From Deltaproteobacteria bacterium (GTDB lineage Bacteria > Desulfobacterota > Anaeroferrophillalia > Anaeroferrophillales > Tharpellaceae), in NCBI GenBank assembly GCA_030633185.1, contig DAOVTG010000072.1, positions 1-10,479 of the forward strand: DNA of 10,479 bases, in the 5' to 3' direction. The first letter of the stretch is position 1. Each line of letters begins with the position of its first letter. The translations under genes and the position numbers were made by a program. Below, in pieces: positions 7,743-10,479 of this stretch. The notes under the pieces were generated by a model. It had not been told where the DNA came from, ran no database searches, and saw nothing but the letters and a program-made list of their open reading frames with translations.

Positions 7743-7889
7743 CTTCCTCGCTACGCTCACACAGAAGATCGAAATTTTTACGACGCTAGCAAATTTTTAT
7801 TGCATTTTTGGCGCGGGTTGGGTATTTCATCTTTTTTCGTTGTAACTATTCAGCTAACCCACGACCGATATTAATAAAGGAAAGAATTT

Positions 7890-9467
7890 ATGGCTACTAT
7901 CAAACAGGCTCTGATAAGCGTCTCCGATAAAAAGGGGATTGTTGAATTTTCACGACAACTGATCGCTTTAGGGGTACGCATCCTTTCGACCGGCGGCACA
8001 GCCAAACTTTTGCGTGACAGTGGCCTGGAAGTAATGGAAGTTTCCGACTACACCGGCTTTCCCGAGATGCTTGACGGACGAGTCAAAACCCTGCATCCGA
8101 AAATCCATGGCGGCCTCCTGGGCCGCCGCGACCTGCCGGAACATGTCGCCAAAATGGCTGAGCACAACATCGAACCAATCGACATGGTGGTCGTCAATCT
8201 CTACCCTTTTGCTGAAACCATCGCCAAACCTGATTGTGCTTTTGCCGACGCCATTGAAAATATCGATATCGGCGGCCCCACCATGTTACGTTCCGCCGCC
8301 AAAAATTATGGCGCGGTCACGGTTATCATCGACCCTGACGATTATGCCCCGATTCTTGCTGAAATGCAAGCTCACAATGGGGCCGTTGGCCCGGAAAGCA
8401 ATTTTTCTCTGGCCAAAAAAGTTTTTCAGTCAACTGCTTCTTACGATGCCGCCATTGCCAACTATCTGGGCCGTTTCCCGCGCCCGGATGCCCACCCTCT
8501 GGAACAATATTTTCTCCCCGAAACTTTCACCTGGCAGGGAACTAAGGCCCAGGATCTGCGCTATGGTGAAAACCCCAACCAGCGGGCCGCTTTCTATAAA
8601 GATCAACAAATTGATGAACCTTGTATCAGTAATGCCAAACAGCTCCAAGGCAAAGAGCTCTCCTTTAACAATATTTTAGACAGTAATGCCGCCTTTGAAC
8701 TGGTTAAAGAGTTTACAAAACCGACTGCGGTCTTCATCAAGCACACCAACCCCTGTGGGGCCGCAACCTCGACCTCGGCGACAATGGCTGAAATTATACT
8801 TAGAGCTCGAGCCTGCGATCCGATTTCGGCTTTCGGCGGAATCGTTGCTCTAAACCGAGAAGTCGATAAGGAGAGTGCTGCGGTTCTGGCGGAAACCTTT
8901 CTTGAAGCGATCATCGCTCCAGGTTTCAGCTTGGCCGCATTAGAGATTCTGGCGACCAAGAAAGCTTTGCGCCTGCTTGAAGCACCACTCCTTGAAGAGT
9001 TTCAACCCAGCGGCCTGGAGATCAAAAAAGTAGTCGGTGGGTTCCTCTTACAGGAACGAGACCTCAAAGAAGCTCCGAGTGACAAGTGGCTGACCGTCAG
9101 CGATCGTGAGCCTTCAGCAAAAGAGTTTGCAACCTTACGGTTCTCCTGGAAAATCTGCAAACATGTTAAATCCAACGCCATCGTTCTGGCCGCCGACAAC
9201 CGCCTGGTCGGAGTCGGAGCCGGGCAGATGAGCCGAGTTGACTCGGTTAATATTTCGATCATGAAAGCCCAGGTGCCGACCGCAGGCTCGGTTCTAGCTT
9301 CCGATGCCTTTTTCCCCTTCCGCGACGGTATTGATGCCGCTGCCAAGGCTGGAATAACTGCAATCATCCAGCCCGGCGGCTCCAATCGTGATGACGAAGC
9401 CGTAGAGGCCGCCAACGAACACAATATGGTTATGATATTCACCGGCAATCGCCATTTTAAACATTGA
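7890..9467 (+). CDS. purH: Bifunctional AICAR formyltransferase / IMP cyclohydrolase
   Basis: This cytosolic enzyme performs the last two steps of de novo IMP synthesis: AICAR plus 10-formyl-THF gives FAICAR, which is then cyclised to IMP. At 525 residues it is full length (E. coli PurH is about 529). The N-terminal MGS-like cyclohydrolase domain (about 1-195) shows ALISVSDKKGIVEF, STGGTAKLL, MLDGRVKTLHPKIHGG and NIDIGGPTMLRSAAKN. The C-terminal transformylase domain (about 200-525) shows DLRYGENPNQRAAFY, GKELSFNNILDSNAA, the catalytic Lys284-His285 in FIKHTNPCGAA, DPISAFGG, KSNAIVLA, GVGAGQMSRVDS, SDAFFPFRDGID and IIQPGGSNRDDE. No key residue appears lost. The ATG is supported by AAGGA 8 nt upstream. 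It is read divergently from the regulator cluster and is followed on the same strand, after a 320-bp gap, by purD, so the two may share regulation even if not a single tight operon. Confidence 0.98.
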   Translation: MATIKQALISVSDKKGIVEFSRQLIALGVRILSTGGTAKLLRDSGLEVMEVSDYTGFPEMLDGRVKTLHPKIHGGLLGRRDLPEHVAKMAEHNIEPIDMVVVNLYPFAETIAKPDCAFADAIENIDIGGPTMLRSAAKNYGAVTVIIDPDDYAPILAEMQAHNGAVGPESNFSLAKKVFQSTASYDAAIANYLGRFPRPDAHPLEQYFLPETFTWQGTKAQDLRYGENPNQRAAFYKDQQIDEPCISNAKQLQGKELSFNNILDSNAAFELVKEFTKPTAVFIKHTNPCGAATSTSATMAEIILRARACDPISAFGGIVALNREVDKESAAVLAETFLEAIIAPGFSLAALEILATKKALRLLEAPLLEEFQPSGLEIKKVVGGFLLQERDLKEAPSDKWLTVSDREPSAKEFATLRFSWKICKHVKSNAIVLAADNRLVGVGAGQMSRVDSVNISIMKAQVPTAGSVLASDAFFPFRDGIDAAAKAGITAIIQPGGSNRDDEAVEAANEHNMVMIFTGNRHFKH

Positions 9468-9535
9468 TGACAAAGTAAGACGCAACCCAATTAAGCAGCA
9501 GAAGTTAAAGTGAACTTTGCTTCGCCCTCTTCGAA

Positions 9536-9589
9536 GGGGACACGGCTCAGCCCGCCACGGGCTGAAGCCCGGTCTGGAGGCATGTCCCC
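9536..9589. repeat. Nested palindrome (REP-like) with GGGGACA/TGTCCCC outer stem
   Basis: The outer arms GGGGACA (9536-9542) and TGTCCCC (9583-9589) are perfect inverted copies. Inside, GGCT+CAGCCCG (9544-9554) pairs with CGGGCTG+AGCC (9558-9569) with one bulged A and a CCA loop. No T-run follows, so intrinsic termination is unlikely. The size and GC-rich stem are typical of REP/BIME-type repeats; copy number elsewhere cannot be seen from this window. Confidence 0.55.
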
Positions 9590-9720
9590 ACATCGAAATG
9601 AAAAAAACGCGATAAAAAACTCCACTCTGCCACAAAACGGGGACTGGGTTTTACGGGGGTACCGGTTATCAATAACTCGCGTAGTGTCAAACCATAAACG
9701 AACCAAGGGTTACCCGTAGC

Positions 9721-9747
9721 CTGTCCCCATGCGAAGCAGGGCGACAG
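9721..9747. repeat. Compact GC-rich hairpin at the right end of the element
   Basis: CTGTC CCC a TGC, loop GAA, GCA GGG c GACAG folds into an 11-bp stem with one bulged base on each side (9721-9725 with 9743-9747, 9726-9728 with 9739-9741, 9730-9732 with 9736-9738). It lies about 40 nt before the purD ATG and forms part of the right inverted terminus of the surrounding element. It is not followed by a T-run on either strand. Confidence 0.55.
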
Positions 9748-9775
9748 CAAAATAACAGATTGCCATCTTTGGCTT

Positions 9776-9780
9776 AGGAG
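9776..9780 (+). promoter_or_regulatory. Ribosome binding site of purD
   Basis: AGGAG lies 7 nt before the ATG at 9788 and fixes the purD start, which also gives the expected N-terminus MKLLVVGGGGREHAL. Confidence 0.85.
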
Positions 9781-9787
9781 AGAAAAA

Positions 9788-10479
9788 ATGAAACTTTTAG
9801 TGGTCGGCGGCGGCGGTCGTGAGCATGCTTTAATTTGGAAACTTTCCCAGAGCAACAAAGTCGAGCAGATATTCTGTGCCCCCGGCAATGCCGGGATCGC
9901 TTCTTTAGCCACCTGTGTCCCGATCGATGCCGATGACATTGATCGCCTGCTGGAATTCGCCCGTAATGAAAACATTGACCTGACCATTGTCGGGCCCGAA
10001 GATCCACTGGTCGCTGGCATTGTTGATGCCTTTGAAGAAGCTGAATTAAAGATTTTCGGACCCAACCGGGCTGCGGCCGAACTCGAAGGCAGCAAGACCT
10101 TCTGCAAAAACCTGATGAAAAAATACGAAATCCCGACCGGTGATTTTGCCTCCTTTGACAATCTTGATGATGCCATTGAATACGTCTACAAAAAAGGCGC
10201 ACCAATTGTCGTCAAAGCAAATGGTTTGGCCGCCGGCAAAGGGGTCGTTGTCGCCCAAACCGTCGAAGAGGCTGAGGATGCCATCAACAAGATCATGCGG
10301 CGGCGGGCCTACGGTGAAGCTGGCAAAGAGATAATCATTGAGGAATTTCTCGAAGGCGAGGAGGCTTCCTTTCTGGTTTTCACCGATGGCGACATCGTCG
10401 TTCCCATGGTTACCTCGCAAGACCACAAACCGGTTTTCGATGATGATAAGGGCCCCAACACCGGCGGTATGGGAGCCTA
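9788..10479 (+). CDS. purD: Phosphoribosylamine--glycine ligase (GAR synthetase), 5' part
   Basis: This ATP-grasp enzyme joins glycine to phosphoribosylamine, step two of purine synthesis, in the cytosol. The window holds the first 230 codons plus two bases; the usual length is about 420-430, so the C-terminal half is cut off by the window edge, not by a mutation. Visible signatures are the N-domain VGGGGREHALIWKL (6-19), APGNAGI, VGPEDPLVAGI, FGPNRAAAELEGSK, the ATP-grasp lysine segment VVKANGLAAGKGVVVA, EEFLEGEEASF, and the family signature SQDHKP followed by DDDKGPNTGGMGA at the edge. The frame is open throughout. A strong AGGAG precedes the ATG. It follows purH on the same strand, but the 320-bp gap with a repeat element between them means it might need its own promoter or rely on read-through. 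Confidence 0.97.
   Translation, partial: MKLLVVGGGGREHALIWKLSQSNKVEQIFCAPGNAGIASLATCVPIDADDIDRLLEFARNENIDLTIVGPEDPLVAGIVDAFEEAELKIFGPNRAAAELEGSKTFCKNLMKKYEIPTGDFASFDNLDDAIEYVYKKGAPIVVKANGLAAGKGVVVAQTVEEAEDAINKIMRRRAYGEAGKEIIIEEFLEGEEASFLVFTDGDIVVPMVTSQDHKPVFDDDKGPNTGGMGA

Larger units (their letters stand above)
7552..7889. other. Divergent intergenic region between the regulator cluster and purH
   Basis: This 338-bp stretch separates two divergently read gene groups. The part near the activator (7552-7690) is A/T-rich with A-runs on the plus strand. The centre (7700-7765) is more GC-rich and holds a hairpin and a GCTTCGC motif that recurs between purH and purD. From 7770 to 7810 there are three A/T-rich repeats of the type ATTTTT (GAAATTTTT, CAAATTTTT, GCATTTTTGG). 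A weak candidate purH promoter is TTGGGT (7818-7823), 17 nt, TGTAAC (7841-7846). AAGGA at 7877-7881, 8 nt before the purH ATG, is a good ribosome site. I recognise no purine riboswitch or PurR operator. A 20-codon ORF at 7611-7673 has no ribosome site and is not called. Confidence 0.6.
9515..9752. repeat. MITE/REP-like element with imperfect inverted termini
   Basis: The left end (about 9516-9547: TTTGCT, TCGCCCT, CTTCG, GGGGACA, GGCT in order) matches the reverse complement of the right end (about 9717-9750: TTTGCT, gt, TCGCCCT, g, CTTCG, cat, GGGGACA, GGCT) with only small gaps, about 29 matching positions. The enclosed element is near 240 bp and contains two strong palindromes but no transposase. 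This layout fits a non-autonomous mobile repeat or a bacterial interspersed palindromic repeat. No clear target-site duplication was found, so the exact boundaries are uncertain. A structured untranslated RNA between purH and purD is the alternative. Confidence 0.5.
9468..9787. other. purH-purD intergenic gap
   Basis: This 320-bp gap is unusually long for adjacent same-strand purine genes. Most of it (about 9515-9752) is a structured element described separately. Outside the element remain about 47 bp after the purH stop and about 34 bp before the purD ATG, the latter holding the purD ribosome site. I see no clear intrinsic terminator (no stem followed by a T-run on the plus strand) and no convincing promoter for purD. 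ORFs that cross the gap in either direction lack coding features. Confidence 0.6.

Noticed and set aside
7700..7889. Possible purine riboswitch or PurR box before purH
   Set aside because: The conserved core of the purine riboswitch and a PurR-type palindrome are not visible; only a plain hairpin is seen.
9002..9490. Long open frame on the minus strand within purH
   Set aside because: It is antisense to the well-conserved purH coding region, has no recognisable domain and is a shadow of purH codon use.
9547..9565. Intrinsic terminator for purH
   Set aside because: The stem is strong, but no T-run follows it on the plus strand; the sequence after it is GC-rich.
9510..9719. 69-codon plus-strand frame from a GTG in the purH-purD gap
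   Set aside because: It has no ribosome site at a sensible distance and its sequence is produced by the inverted repeat and palindromes.
9547..10176. 209-codon minus-strand open frame over the purH-purD gap and purD
   Set aside because: Most of it is antisense to purD and the rest runs through the palindromic element; the translation is low-complexity and no family is recognisable.

Overview
The window looks like a chromosomal segment of a Gram-negative bacterium, most likely a deltaproteobacterium in the old sense (Desulfobacterota, Desulfuromonas/Geobacter or Desulfobulbus-like). This rests on the style of the purine genes, a pair of sigma-54 activators, and an AMIN-TPR envelope protein with a Sec signal. 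The lineage is an inference from protein style, not from a marker gene.

Left part (16-7551, all minus strand, read right to left): a compact four-gene cluster. It begins with an NtrC-class sigma-54 activator (7551-6133) whose receiver domain has lost its acidic pocket and lysine and whose DNA-binding helix resembles the FleQ/FlrA type. Its stop overlaps by 4 nt the TTG start of a 930-residue exported AMIN-TPR protein (6136-3344). That gene in turn overlaps a second sigma-54 activator (annotated here from the ATG at 3374, but possibly starting at an ATT at 3353), whose DNA-binding helix resembles the FlbD/FlgR/FleR type. A secreted V8-like serine protease with a duplicated C-terminal beta-rich module follows 20 nt later (1920-16). 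No histidine kinase is present. The pairing of two activators around an envelope protein, with tight translational coupling, suggests a dedicated regulatory module for an envelope or surface process. Flagellar or surface-appendage control is the best guess, from the DNA-binding signatures only.

Middle (7552-7889): a 338-bp divergent intergenic region holding the promoters for the left cluster and for purH, plus a hairpin and a motif that recurs in the next intergenic gap.

Right part (7890-10479, plus strand): purH (complete, bifunctional AICAR transformylase/IMP cyclohydrolase) and purD (GAR synthetase, cut by the window edge), that is, steps 2, 9 and 10 of de novo purine synthesis. The 320-bp gap between them contains a roughly 240-bp element with imperfect inverted termini and two strong internal palindromes. 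It looks like a non-autonomous repeat (MITE/REP-like) inserted between two housekeeping genes.

No tRNA, rRNA, CRISPR array, transposase gene or phage gene was seen.
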